Source of the DNA: Gammaproteobacteria bacterium
GTDB taxonomy: Bacteria; Pseudomonadota; Gammaproteobacteria; Pseudomonadales; Azotimanducaceae
Reading direction: 5' to 3'
Length of the DNA: 51,505 bases
Assembly (NCBI GenBank): GCA_030123805.1
Contig: JASJXV010000006.1
Coordinates: forward strand, 1-51,505
The position numbers and the translations under genes are program-made. The notes beneath the pieces were generated by a model. It was not told the origin of the DNA. It saw only the letters and a list, made by a program, of their open reading frames with translations, and searched no databases. Below, one piece after another: positions 8,607 to 17,702 of the stretch. Positions within the stretch are counted from its first letter, which is position 1. Each line of letters begins with the position of its first letter.

Positions 8607-11303
8607 ATGAAACCAGGGAACCATAAAAAGGACGTTGATCCTGTTGAAACCCGGGAATGGCTGGAAGCCATCGAATCAGTTATTGAGGATGAAGGCGTTG
8701 AACGGGCACAATATATATTGCAGCGGTTGTCCTCCAAGGTTACAGACACGGGCGCTCAACTACCCTATGCGATTACCACCCCCTATCGGAATACCATTCC
8801 GGTGGGACAGGAAACCCGAATGCCCGGTGACTTGTTCATGGAGAGACGAATTCGTTCGTTGATTCGATGGAACGCAATGGCTATGGTGATACGTGCCAAT
8901 CGGAAAGACAGTGGCCTTGGTGGCCACATCTCCAGTTTTCAGTCCAGCGCAACTTTGTATGATGTTGGATTCAATTACTTCTTCCGTGCACCTGACGAGA
9001 ACTTTCAAGGGGATTTGATTTACATTCAGGGGCATAGTGCACCGGGTATCTACGCGAGATCATATCTGGAAGGAAGGATTGATGAAGCACAGCTGGATCG
9101 ATTCCGGCAAGAGGTAGATGGTGGTGGTTTATCCGCTTATCCACATCCTCGGCTGATGCCAGACTATTGGCAGTTTCCAACGGTTTCAATGGGGCTTGGT
9201 CCTCTGCAGGCTATTTATCAAGCGCACGTGATGAAATATCTCGATTGCAGGGGTTTAATTGCAGCCGGTGATCGAAAGGTATGGGCGTTTGTGGGTGACG
9301 GCGAGATGGATGAGCCTGAAAGCCTGGGAGCTATATCTCTGGCTGGCAGAGAGGGCCTGGAGAATTTGATATTTGTTGTAAATTGCAATTTGCAGCGACT
9401 GGACGGTCCGGTAAGAGGTAACGGGAAAATAATTCAGGAACTCGAGGGCGCATTCAGAGGTGCTGGTTGGAATGTAATAAAAGTTGTCTGGGGCAGGCAG
9501 TGGGATCCGTTATTTGAAAAAGACAAGTACGGCCTACTCCAGGAAAGAATGGATGAGGTGGTTGATGGTGACTACCAAAACTACAAGAGCCGTGATGGTG
9601 GTTACATAAGGCAGCACTTTTTTGGCACAAGTCCTGAATTGCTGAAAATGGTTGAACACTTGTCCGACGAAGACATTTTTCGACTCAATAGAGGGGGGCA
9701 CGATCCCTACAAGGTCTATGCCGCTTATAGCGAGGCCGTATCATGCAAAGGGAAACCTACCGTTATTCTGGCTAAAACCGTTAAAGGCTATGGACTGGGA
9801 GCTGCGGGTGAAAGTCAGAATATCTCCCACGCGGTGAAGCAGATTGACCTGGAGAGTCTGCGAAATTTCCGGGACAGGTTTGGCATTCCGTTACCAGATT
9901 CCGAGCTGAAGAAAGTGTCCTACTATCGTCCACCGCCGGATAGTCCCGAGATGGTTTATTTACGCGAACGGCGAGAATCTCTTGGTGGGTTTCTACCGCA
10001 GCGGAAGAATGATTTTGAGGCGCTCGAAGTTCCCGATCTGAGCGACCTGCAAAGTCACCTGCAAGGAACAGGCAAGAGAGCAATATCGACCACCATGGCT
10101 TTTGTGCGCTTGCTATCGACATTGATCAAGGATCGGCGAATCGGCAAAAAGATAGTGCCTATAGTACCTGATGAAGCAAGGACATTTGGCATGGAAGGCA
10201 TGTTTCGCCAATTAGGTATCTATTCATCCAGGGGGCAATTATATGAACCGGCCGATTCAGGGCAGGTTATGTATTACCGGGAGGATGTTAACGGGCAGGT
10301 ATTGGAGGAAGGCATAAATGAAGGAGGCGCATTTGCGGCCTGGTTGGCTGCTGCAACCGCATATAGCAATCATGATTGTGCACTGATTCCGTTCTATATT
10401 TTCTACTCCATGTTTGGATTTCAGCGAGTTGGCGATCTGTGCTGGGCAGCAGGTGATATACAGGCCAGAGGCTTCCTGATAGGGGGAACTTCTGGCAGGA
10501 CTACACTTAATGGCGAGGGGTTACAGCACCAGGATGGGCACAGCCACGTGTTGGCATCGACTATTCCCAATCTTCGAGCCTATGATCCCACTTATGCATA
10601 TGAGCTTGCGGTAATTATTCAACGCGGCTTGCAGGAGATGTACTCGGACAGGAATTCAGTGTTTTATTACATCACTATTATGAACGAGAACTATCCCCAG
10701 GCGGAGATGCCCAAAGGAGTGGAAGAGGGTATTACCAGGGGAATGTACCTGCTGGAAAGAAATAGTAAACCAACGGGCAAGGGTAGTAGAAAGAGTGACC
10801 CTGCTGAATTAACGGTTCAGTTGCTCGGTTCCGGAAGCATCTTGCGGGAGGTGCTTTCTGCCGCTGCCATCTTGAAGACAGAATTCAATATATGCGTCGA
10901 TGTATGGAGTGTCACCAGTTTTACTGAGTTGCGCAGGGAGGCATTGGCTGTGAGTCGCTGGAATATGTTGCATCCGCAAGAAGCTCCGCGTAAAAGCTAT
11001 GTGACCAGGCTACTTGAAAATACCAAAGGACCTGTCATTGCATCTACTGACTATATGAAGATCTATGCGGATCAGATCAGAGAGTATGTGCCAGGTGCTT
11101 ATCGGGTGTTAGGAACCGATGGTTTTGGTCGCAGCGATACGCGGGCAAAGCTAAGACATTTTTTTGAAGTAGATCGTTATTTCATTGTCGTTGCGGCACT
11201 TACAGAACTGGCGAAAGCGCAGAAGATTGCCTCGGATGTCGTTGTAGAAGCCATAAAAAAATACATTGTAAGTGTGGATAAACCGGATCCATGTTTGACG
11301 TAA
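8607..11303 (+). CDS. aceE: Pyruvate dehydrogenase E1 component, homodimeric type
   Basis: AceE uses thiamine diphosphate to decarboxylate pyruvate and acetylate the lipoyl groups of E2. The 898-residue length compares with 887 in E. coli. The ThDP/Mg2+ motif is GDGEMDEPES ... NLQRLDGPVRGN near residues 231-275. Other signatures are the substrate region HISSFQSSATLYDVGFN, KTVKGYG, YEPADSGQVMYY and LQHQDGHSHVLA. An AGAGACAG ribosome site precedes the ATG. aceF follows after 19 bases. No pdhR or lpd gene is in the window, so E3 must be encoded elsewhere. Confidence 0.97.
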   Translation: MKPGNHKKDVDPVETREWLEAIESVIEDEGVERAQYILQRLSSKVTDTGAQLPYAITTPYRNTIPVGQETRMPGDLFMERRIRSLIRWNAMAMVIRANRKDSGLGGHISSFQSSATLYDVGFNYFFRAPDENFQGDLIYIQGHSAPGIYARSYLEGRIDEAQLDRFRQEVDGGGLSAYPHPRLMPDYWQFPTVSMGLGPLQAIYQAHVMKYLDCRGLIAAGDRKVWAFVGDGEMDEPESLGAISLAGREGLENLIFVVNCNLQRLDGPVRGNGKIIQELEGAFRGAGWNVIKVVWGRQWDPLFEKDKYGLLQERMDEVVDGDYQNYKSRDGGYIRQHFFGTSPELLKMVEHLSDEDIFRLNRGGHDPYKVYAAYSEAVSCKGKPTVILAKTVKGYGLGAAGESQNISHAVKQIDLESLRNFRDRFGIPLPDSELKKVSYYRPPPDSPEMVYLRERRESLGGFLPQRKNDFEALEVPDLSDLQSHLQGTGKRAISTTMAFVRLLSTLIKDRRIGKKIVPIVPDEARTFGMEGMFRQLGIYSSRGQLYEPADSGQVMYYREDVNGQVLEEGINEGGAFAAWLAAATAYSNHDCALIPFYIFYSMFGFQRVGDLCWAAGDIQARGFLIGGTSGRTTLNGEGLQHQDGHSHVLASTIPNLRAYDPTYAYELAVIIQRGLQEMYSDRNSVFYYITIMNENYPQAEMPKGVEEGITRGMYLLERNSKPTGKGSRKSDPAELTVQLLGSGSILREVLSAAAILKTEFNICVDVWSVTSFTELRREALAVSRWNMLHPQEAPRKSYVTRLLENTKGPVIASTDYMKIYADQIREYVPGAYRVLGTDGFGRSDTRAKLRHFFEVDRYFIVVAALTELAKAQKIASDVVVEAIKKYIVSVDKPDPCLT

Positions 11304-11322
11304 AACAACTAATGGACCAACC

Positions 11323-12621
11323 ATGATGAAGGAAAAAGTATGTGTGCCAGATATCGGAGAGGCTTCCGATGTAGAGGTTATCGAAATTCTGGTGAAGCAA
11401 GGGGATCAGGTAAGTCGGGATGATTCGCTTGTGGTTCTGGAATCGGATAAAGCCAGTATGGAGATTCCCAGCCCGGTGGAAGGGGTGGTGGAATCAATTG
11501 AAGTAAAAGTGGGGGACAAAGTGGATGCCGGTGATACCATCCTGGTGATGTTGACTGAGATCAAAGAACTTCCGCAGGAAATAGAGCATTCAGAAGAAGT
11601 AGCGAGTAGCATTGATATTGTTAGTGAGGCACGACAACATCGACCAGAGACAGTAACCCAACAAGAAGCAGTGCTGCAGGAGCAATCCCGGGAGAACCTG
11701 GATAGAGACCCGACTGCAAAGTCAAAAGTGCATGCCGGGCCGTCGGTGCGTAAGCAAGCCCGTGAATATGGTGTGGATCTGTCAAGGGTAACTGGAAGTG
11801 GCAATTTTGGAAGAGTGATAAAAGAAGATGTGGTTGCGTATGTAAAAAACAGACTTTCACAGCAGGTATCCGATGCAGTTGGCGCCGGGATTCCTGCCAT
11901 GCCTGAAGTTGACTTCTCTAAATTTGGTGAAGTGGAAGTAGTTTCCAGATCCCGGATACAGCAAGCAAGTGCGCGTAATCTGCACCGAAGTTGGCTGAAT
12001 ATTCCACTGGTTACTCAGTTTGATCAGGCCGATATCACCGGGCTTGAAAGCTTTCGCAAGGAACAGAATATCAGACTGGCAGAGCAGGGCATAAAAATGA
12101 CTCCCCTGGTATTCTTCATTCGAGCCGTGGTTTCAGGCTTGCAGACTTACCCTCAATTCAATGCTTCTTTGCATCCGGACGGTGAACACATTATTCATAA
12201 GAAGTACATCAACATCGGCATTGCGGTGGAGACCGAAGACGGTCTGGTAGTGCCGGTAATCAGGGATGCCGATAAAAAGGGTTTGATTGCATTAGCGGGG
12301 GAGAGTGCTAATCTGGCCAGGCAGGCAAGGGAAAAAAGCCTGAATATTGATGCACTCCAGGGAGCTACATTCACCATCTCCAGCCTGGGTGGAATAGGTG
12401 GAACATCCTTTACTCCTCTTGTTAACGCACCGGAAGTAGCGATACTCGGTGTGTCGCGAGCAAGAATTGAAGCCGTCTATGATGGCGAAGATTTTAAACC
12501 GCGAACCATACTGCCCTTAGCCCTGTCCTATGATCATCGAGCGATTGACGGGGCTGAAGCAGCCCGGTTTACTGATCATCTGGCACGGGTATTGAGTGAC
12601 ACCAGGTTAATGTTACTTTAA
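11323..12621 (+). CDS. aceF: Dihydrolipoamide acetyltransferase, pyruvate dehydrogenase E2
   Basis: E2 carries acetyl groups on lipoyl-lysine and passes them to CoA, forming the core of the complex. Domains in this 432-residue protein are one N-terminal lipoyl domain with lipoylation site ESDKASMEIP (residues about 42-51), a linker (85-135), the peripheral subunit-binding domain starting PSVRKQAREYGVD (about 140-175), and a catalytic domain (about 205-432) ending with SYDHRAIDGAEAARF. E. coli AceF has three lipoyl domains and about 630 residues; this is a single-lipoyl form. It converges with the adenosyltransferase gene, sharing four bases at the stops. Confidence 0.96.
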   Translation: MMKEKVCVPDIGEASDVEVIEILVKQGDQVSRDDSLVVLESDKASMEIPSPVEGVVESIEVKVGDKVDAGDTILVMLTEIKELPQEIEHSEEVASSIDIVSEARQHRPETVTQQEAVLQEQSRENLDRDPTAKSKVHAGPSVRKQAREYGVDLSRVTGSGNFGRVIKEDVVAYVKNRLSQQVSDAVGAGIPAMPEVDFSKFGEVEVVSRSRIQQASARNLHRSWLNIPLVTQFDQADITGLESFRKEQNIRLAEQGIKMTPLVFFIRAVVSGLQTYPQFNASLHPDGEHIIHKKYINIGIAVETEDGLVVPVIRDADKKGLIALAGESANLARQAREKSLNIDALQGATFTISSLGGIGGTSFTPLVNAPEVAILGVSRARIEAVYDGEDFKPRTILPLALSYDHRAIDGAEAARFTDHLARVLSDTRLMLL

Positions 12622-13166
12622 AGATCCTGGTCCCACAGAATCTCTTCAGCTCCGTTGCTTCGTGCGAGCGTTCTCGCAAGGACAAAAAACAGATCCGAGA
12701 ACCTGTTTATAAATGGCATGGCACTCGGGTTGATATCCTGGGCACTCGATAATGTGACCATCAATCGTTCTGCTCTTCTGCTAACGCTTCTAATAAGGTG
12801 ACAAATTGCTGCCGGTCTTGATCCGCCAGGAAGAATGAAGTTCTCCAGGGCAGGGAGCTCTTTATTCAACAAATCAATCCGGGATTCGAGAAAATCCACA
12901 TGCTCGGAAGATATGAGTGAATAACCGGGGATGGATAATTCACCTCCAAGATCAAACAATCGATGTTGGCAAGTGAGAATGAGTTCATGAATACTTTCTT
13001 GCCGGGGAATTTCCGCTCCCAGCAAACCCAATAAACTGTTTATCTCATCAACCGTGCCGATGAGATCCATTCTGACATGGTCTTTTTTAATGCGCGTACC
13101 ATCCCCCAGTCCCGTGGTTCCATCATCACCCGTGCGTGTGTAGATTTTTGAAAGTCGCTTACCCAT
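12618..13166 (-). CDS. Cob(I)alamin adenosyltransferase, PduO type
   Basis: The 182-residue protein attaches adenosyl from ATP to cob(I)alamin, making coenzyme B12. Family motifs are the N-terminal KIYTRTGDDGTTGLGDGTR, DLIGTVDEINSLLGLL, FILPGGS and the C-terminal signature RSVSRRAERLMV, followed by INRFSDLFFVLAR. The length is normal for the PduO/MMAB family. Together with the BtuF-like protein it suggests the cell imports or uses B12, though no B12-dependent enzyme appears in this window. The stop overlaps the aceF stop on the opposite strand. Confidence 0.95.
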   Translation of the reverse strand: MGKRLSKIYTRTGDDGTTGLGDGTRIKKDHVRMDLIGTVDEINSLLGLLGAEIPRQESIHELILTCQHRLFDLGGELSIPGYSLISSEHVDFLESRIDLLNKELPALENFILPGGSRPAAICHLIRSVSRRAERLMVTLSSAQDINPSAMPFINRFSDLFFVLARTLARSNGAEEILWDQDL

Positions 13167-13183
13167 TATGATCCTTTTCGGTA

Positions 13184-13230
13184 TTAATCAGAGATTTCTT
13201 CATCTTAAATCAGACCCGAAAATCTGATTA
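13184..13230. repeat. Short inverted-repeat unit sharing a 13-mer with the 4889-5032 element
   Basis: TTAATCAGAGATT (13184-13196) is identical to part of the right end of the element at 5015-5032. TAATCAGA at 13186-13193 is matched in inverse by TCTGATTA at 13223-13230, and a further ATCAGA lies between them. It occupies the 61-bp gap between the adenosyltransferase start and the stop of the upstream reductase gene, so it could also act as a weak terminator. It may be a degraded relic of the same repeat family. Confidence 0.4.
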
Positions 13231-14169
13231 TAGTGCAGTTCTTGTTGCGGTAACTGTCCTTATCTCTGCATACAATTTTTGATTCTCAGGAACGGCAATA
13301 TTGAGGCTATCTGCCCGCTGGCAAAGATACCCGTTGAGATATTCAACTTCAGTGGTTCGCCCATTTTGCGCATCTTGCAGCATTGATGAATAGTTTTCCC
13401 TGGTAGCTGCCGCGACTCGAAGCACCTCTTGCTGCAGTATTAGCGTTGCATCACTGCTAACATAATTCGACATAACTGTTTCAATCTCTTCACAAAGGTT
13501 GGTAATACGCTCTCTGTAAGTCGGCAGTGTTAATTGACCGTTGCGGCAATTTTCAACCATGGTCAGGCCATTAATGACGCAGTTTACAGCGAGTTTGATC
13601 CACTGACGGCTTAATATGCGCGGATCCCATCGCACCGGCCCTGGAGATATATTGACAAGATCTTCCACCGCATCAGGTCCGGTTTGAACAGCCTCGCTGG
13701 GTAAACAACCTAGCCAGGTCTCGCCTTGTCCTGCCTGCACGATATGTAAGGTATCCACCCTGTATGCACCCTGGTTGGTGATACCAATCAACAGAGGAAG
13801 ATCAGGATGTGCATGCCGGATCTGCTCCACAACACCCATACCGTTTTGCATCAATAGGATCACCGGGTAATACGGCAACAGGTCAGATATAGATGTCAGT
13901 GCATCAAGCGTATTGTGAGCTTTAAGAGCAACCAATAGAGAGGTTGTGGATTCAGGCGGTACTGCAGATTCGATCTGCGTTGTGTCACAGTTGAAATGAT
14001 CCTGATGATTGTTGTGTTCAACAATTATTCGGGCTCTATCGGGTGGACGATTCCGCATCAGCAGCTTCACCCTATGCCCTTGTTTGAGAAGTCGACTACC
14101 CCACCAGCAACCCATCGCACCTGCTCCCAGGATGTGCCAGTCCCTCTGTTCAGGTGTTGGAGGAATCAT
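13228..14169 (-). CDS. 2-dehydropantoate 2-reductase-like (ApbA/PanE family)
   Basis: PanE reduces 2-dehydropantoate to pantoate with NADPH for CoA synthesis. The 313-residue protein has the N-terminal nucleotide-binding motif LGAGAMGCWWGSRLL (residues about 14-28), the ALKAHNTLDAL segment with the conserved Lys, and QNGMGVVEQI. A C-terminal helical domain follows, starting KLAVNCVINGLT and including AATRENYSSMLQDAQNGRTTEVEYLNG. The match to the ApbA/PanE family is clear. Paralogues with other keto-acid substrates exist, so panE itself is likely but not certain. Confidence 0.85.
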   Translation of the reverse strand: MIPPTPEQRDWHILGAGAMGCWWGSRLLKQGHRVKLLMRNRPPDRARIIVEHNNHQDHFNCDTTQIESAVPPESTTSLLVALKAHNTLDALTSISDLLPYYPVILLMQNGMGVVEQIRHAHPDLPLLIGITNQGAYRVDTLHIVQAGQGETWLGCLPSEAVQTGPDAVEDLVNISPGPVRWDPRILSRQWIKLAVNCVINGLTMVENCRNGQLTLPTYRERITNLCEEIETVMSNYVSSDATLILQQEVLRVAAATRENYSSMLQDAQNGRTTEVEYLNGYLCQRADSLNIAVPENQKLYAEIRTVTATRTAL

Positions 14170-14229
14170 TACCTTGCAACTATTGACCTGATTGTGTGCT
14201 CGATCAGGGTAGAACGCAGGCGAAAGATC

Positions 14230-15189
14230 TTACACATTAAGATGTGTAACATGAATTTCTCCGGTGGTAACTGACTTGCTCAAATTGGCTTCAGCCACTC
14301 TGATGACTTCATCGATGTTTGGTGGACCCGTCAGCGCTTCGCTGGCACAGATACTCATGCCGATTGATATGGAAAGATAGCCAGCGGACGTCATGTAGCT
14401 CTTGAGTCTGAGGCCATCGAAGATTCGACGATAACAATCTGGTGTACATTGATCTATACTGGGTTGGAGCAGAATCACCGCGAATTGCCCTTCCGCGAAG
14501 TAGGTCACAACATCCAGCGGTCGTACCAGCTGCAACAACCGTTTTGCTAATACCGTCATGAGTTCTCTCACCACACTTACTGAATGCTCGTCCTGCACCT
14601 GTTGATAATTCTCCACTTCTATGAGAAGAAGACAGACAGCGCCACCTCTGGATTCTATCTGCCTGATCGTATCTGACAAGCTTTGTTTGGCTTGACGACG
14701 ATTCCCCAGACCCGTCAAGGGATCCTGCAATTGTCCTGTTCTGAGTGATTTGCACTCGTTCTCCAATTCATGTACGACATTCAGCAAGTGATCGAATTTG
14801 TTTGTAACGCCTTCAGCGGCATACATCATGGATGCTAGTTGTGAATGCAGATTTTGCTTAAGCAGAAAGCCATCAATGGTTTGCTTGAACGCCTCTTTTA
14901 TCTTTTGATCTGGTGCTTCTGAAGAATACAGAATGATGTAGGTGTAGCGTATCAGCTCGTCGTCCATCTCTTTGACGTGGGCGGCTAATTCAAGGCCGTC
15001 CATGTCTTCCATGTGCCATGCTATCAGGAGTATCTGGACAGGATTATTTTCCAGAAATTGCATTGCATCGAAGGGGCCATTACAAAACTGCACATTGAAG
15101 AAATCAGCGTTAAGCAATATCTGTTCGAGTTCGTTACTCGCTGATTGTGAATCATCAACGACGAGAATTGAAACATTAGATGCGGCCAT
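14230..15189 (-). CDS. Response regulator-diguanylate cyclase-like protein, both domains degenerate
   Basis: This 319-residue protein has an N-terminal receiver-like domain (residues 5-125) and a GGDEF-like domain (about 155-315). The receiver keeps the acidic pair VVDDS (12-13) and the LLKQ lysine, but the phospho-acceptor Asp is Ala57 (IAWHMEDMDG). The cyclase domain starts with a normal DPLTGLGNRRQ, yet the GGDEF signature is AEGQF (232-236), so catalysis is unlikely. It may act as a binding or scaffold protein. It is divergent from yajQ, whose family binds cyclic di-GMP. Confidence 0.88.
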   Translation of the reverse strand: MAASNVSILVVDDSQSASNELEQILLNADFFNVQFCNGPFDAMQFLENNPVQILLIAWHMEDMDGLELAAHVKEMDDELIRYTYIILYSSEAPDQKIKEAFKQTIDGFLLKQNLHSQLASMMYAAEGVTNKFDHLLNVVHELENECKSLRTGQLQDPLTGLGNRRQAKQSLSDTIRQIESRGGAVCLLLIEVENYQQVQDEHSVSVVRELMTVLAKRLLQLVRPLDVVTYFAEGQFAVILLQPSIDQCTPDCYRRIFDGLRLKSYMTSAGYLSISIGMSICASEALTGPPNIDEVIRVAEANLSKSVTTGEIHVTHLNV

Positions 15190-15292
15190 AATTTACACGC
15201 GGTTTGCCCAGGAATTTGATATCCTAGTGAGCTGACCAGAATACACTCAGAAAGTGATTGTAACAAATTTTTTAAGCGGAGGAACTAATCCC

Positions 15293-15775
15293 ATGCCTTC
15301 ATTTGATATTGTATCCGAAGTGGATTTGGTTGAAGTCAATAATGCTGTTGACCAATCCAATCGAGAGGTGTCCACCCGATTTGATTTTAAAGGTGTCGAT
15401 GCCAATTTCAAGCGGGAAGAGAATCTCGTACATATGACCGCAGAGGCTGACTTTCAATTGCAACAGATGCTGGATATGTTAACTGCCAAGCTTGCCAAAC
15501 GCGGAGTCGATGTTGCGTGTATGGAGGTGGGTGATCCAGTAATGACGGGCAAGCAGGCCAGACAGATCATCACCCTGAGACAGGGTATTGATGGTGATCT
15601 GTCACGGCGGATCGTTAAGCTGGTAAAGGCACAGAAGATGAAGGTTCAGGCAGCAATTCAGGGCGAGAAGGTGAGAATATCCAGCAAGAAAAGAGATGAT
15701 CTGCAAAAAACTATTGCGATGGTGAAGGATGCGGATATTGATCTGCCACTGCAATTTAATAATTTCAGGGATTAG
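15293..15775 (+). CDS. yajQ: YajQ-family nucleotide-binding protein
   Basis: The frame opens at 15254, but ATG at 15293 is preceded by GCGGAGGAAC and starts with the conserved MPSFDIVSEVD, giving 160 residues as in other YajQ proteins. Family motifs include NREVSTRFDFKG, TAKLAKRGVD, KQARQIITLRQGID, and the end RISSKKRDDLQ..LPLQFNNFRD. YajQ has two ferredoxin-like folds and has been reported to bind cyclic di-GMP in Xanthomonas, where it acts with a transcription factor. The divergent degenerate REC-GGDEF gene is consistent with a cyclic di-GMP context. Confidence 0.95.
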   Translation: MPSFDIVSEVDLVEVNNAVDQSNREVSTRFDFKGVDANFKREENLVHMTAEADFQLQQMLDMLTAKLAKRGVDVACMEVGDPVMTGKQARQIITLRQGIDGDLSRRIVKLVKAQKMKVQAAIQGEKVRISSKKRDDLQKTIAMVKDADIDLPLQFNNFRD

Positions 15776-15801
15776 CGGGTTAGTGCCGGGATAAGCGTAC
15801 T

Positions 15802-17169
15802 GTGAAATCAACACACCAGAGTTGGAAGGAAGCTCTGTCCGTCTATTCGCGCCCCCGCGTGATCACGATGACTTTCCTGGGCTTCTCGGCTGGTTTACCT
15901 TACCTCCTGGTATTCTCGACACTGACGGCATGGTTGACAGATGCAGAAGTCACTCGTTCCGCCATCGGTTTTTTCGCCTGGGTTGGACTCACATACTCGG
16001 TCAAGGTGTTCTGGGCACCGATAGTTGATCGGGTCAAACTGCCGAGATTGTTAGTGCTTCTGGGCCAGCGTAGAAGCTGGATTATTCTTGGGCAGGCCGG
16101 AATCGCCACAGGTCTGCTGATAATGTCAACGTTAGACCCAGGCCGGAGCCTTATCGTTGTTGCGATGTTAGCGCTGCTGGTGGCATTTTCTTCTGCGACC
16201 CAGGATGTTGCTATCGATGCATATCGTATTGAGGCCGAGGAAGATCAGTATCAGGGTGCCATGTCAGCCAGTTACATCTTTGGTTACAGAGTCGCCTTAT
16301 TGGTTGCGGGTGCAGGCGCACTCTATCTGGCAGATTATTATGATTGGCGCACATCGTACCTGGTTATGGCCGGTCTGATGAGTGTCGGTATGATAACTGT
16401 TTTACTCATTGATGAACCGGATCACTCGATCAGGCAACAATCCATTGAGTCTGAACAGCGCGTGGTGGATTACTTCTTGAGAAATCAGCACAAGGTATTG
16501 TGGCTCAGAAATCTGGAGGCCTGGTTCATTGGCGCGGTAGTCTGTCCATTCGTTGAGTTCTTTGAAAGAAATGGTCGCTTCGCAGTGGTAATTCTGCTTT
16601 TTATCGCCTGCTTTCGACTCAGCGATATAGCCATGGGAATAATGGCAAACCCATTTTATCTGGACCTCGGCTTCTCGAAATCTGAAATTGCAAGCATTGC
16701 GAAAGTCTTTGGTTTTGTTATGACAATCGCAGGATCGGCACTGTGCGGTTTAATAGTGATCCGATTTGGCATATTGCAGCCGCTGCTGGTGGGTGCAATT
16801 GCGGTTGCGGCAACTAATCTGCTATTTGTTGTCCTGGCCGTAACAGGGCCGCAAATCGAATGGCTTGCCCTGGTTATCAGTGCAGACAATCTGAGTGGTG
16901 GATTTGCAGCGACCGCTTTCGTCGCCTACTTGTCGAGTTTAACGAACAGATCTTACACGGCGACACAATATGCACTCTTCAGTTCTCTCATGACTTTACC
17001 TGGAAAGTTCATCAGTGGTTTTTCCGGAGTGATTGTAGATGGCTATGGCTACATCCACTTTTTCCTGTTTGCGGCAGTGATCGGAATTCCGGCGATTATG
17101 CTTGTTCTTATTTTGCTGCGGCACAGGCCAAAGCTTCCTGCTGGATCTACCGCTCAAGATGTTCTGTAG
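15802..17169 (+). CDS. ampG: AmpG-like muropeptide permease (MFS)
   Basis: The 455-residue protein has about 12 membrane segments and AmpG-type motifs: LGFSAGLPYLLVFSTLTAWL, GLTYSVKVFWAPIVDR, LGQRRSWI, and SSATQDVAIDAYRIE in transmembrane segment 5. AmpG imports GlcNAc-anhydroMurNAc peptides into the cytoplasm, where AmpD acts. The start is GTG at 15802, 26 bases after the yajQ stop. A 14-bp stem-loop immediately follows the stop. Together with ampD and ampE 10 kb to the left this gives a near-complete import and cleavage branch. Confidence 0.88.
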   Translation: MKSTHQSWKEALSVYSRPRVITMTFLGFSAGLPYLLVFSTLTAWLTDAEVTRSAIGFFAWVGLTYSVKVFWAPIVDRVKLPRLLVLLGQRRSWIILGQAGIATGLLIMSTLDPGRSLIVVAMLALLVAFSSATQDVAIDAYRIEAEEDQYQGAMSASYIFGYRVALLVAGAGALYLADYYDWRTSYLVMAGLMSVGMITVLLIDEPDHSIRQQSIESEQRVVDYFLRNQHKVLWLRNLEAWFIGAVVCPFVEFFERNGRFAVVILLFIACFRLSDIAMGIMANPFYLDLGFSKSEIASIAKVFGFVMTIAGSALCGLIVIRFGILQPLLVGAIAVAATNLLFVVLAVTGPQIEWLALVISADNLSGGFAATAFVAYLSSLTNRSYTATQYALFSSLMTLPGKFISGFSGVIVDGYGYIHFFLFAAVIGIPAIMLVLILLRHRPKLPAGSTAQDVL

Positions 17170-17199
17170 GAGGCTGTCCGACATCTCGGACAGTCTCCT
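17168..17199. terminator. Bidirectional stem-loop between ampG and the ATL gene
   Basis: AGGAGGCTGTCCGA (17168-17181) pairs with TCGGACAGTCTCCT (17186-17199) over 14 positions with a single G-U pair and a CATC loop. It sits exactly between two convergent genes. There is no clear T tract on the plus strand, so it may block read-through or protect 3' ends rather than act alone. Confidence 0.7.
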
Positions 17200-17530
17200 A
17201 ATCGGCTGACCCCCGTGTGGCCTCGATTTCCCATTGGTAGAGTTTTAAATTGACCCTGCCATGCACCAGAACAATGCCCTCGTCTGCCAGCCGTAATTTT
17301 TGTGCATCGCTGCCCGGGCTGGTGATTCGGCCCTGTGCATTCAACACCCTGTGCCAGGGTAGATGACTAGTCGCGGGTAACTGCGACAGGATCTTGCCTA
17401 CCAGCCTGGCCTGATGGGGATGATCGGCCTGTCTGGCTATCTGACCATATGTAGCGACCCGACCCCAGGGTATGGAATGGGTGATATGCCATACTTTTGC
17501 TCTGAAATCCTTTATTTCCTCAGTTTTCAA
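17198..17530 (-). CDS. Alkyltransferase-like protein (ATL/MGMT family, no active cysteine)
   Basis: The 110-residue product is the C-terminal DNA-binding domain of O6-alkylguanine methyltransferases: FRAKVWHITHSIPWGRVATYGQIA, then VGKILSQLPATSHLPWHRVLN. Active enzymes carry PCHRV, but here it is PWHRV, so the alkyl-accepting cysteine is tryptophan. This is the defining change of ATL proteins, which flip and flag alkylated guanine for nucleotide excision repair instead of repairing it directly. The length suits a single-domain ATL (E. coli YbaZ type). It converges on ampG. Confidence 0.93.
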   Translation of the reverse strand: MKTEEIKDFRAKVWHITHSIPWGRVATYGQIARQADHPHQARLVGKILSQLPATSHLPWHRVLNAQGRITSPGSDAQKLRLADEGIVLVHGRVNLKLYQWEIEATRGSAD

Positions 17531-17674
17531 TATCTGACGGCCAGGTAACTTTTTTAGGGCGGCATCTTGTATTCGGGATATTCATCCCTATATAGACAGC
17601 TGATCCGGGAGTGGTGGGACATTTTGTCATGTCCTCGAGCATCAACCCGGTGAATTATACAATTGCACAAGGTG

Positions 17675-17702
17675 TTGACTCCAGCTGAAGCATGGCTATC
17701 AT
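17675..17702 (+). promoter_or_regulatory. Sigma-70-type promoter of groESL
   Basis: TTGACT (17675-17680) and TATCAT (17697-17702) are separated by 16 bases, close to the vegetative consensus. The predicted start lies inside the CIRCE operator just downstream. The groES start is about 105 bases further on, giving a fairly long leader. Confidence 0.65.
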
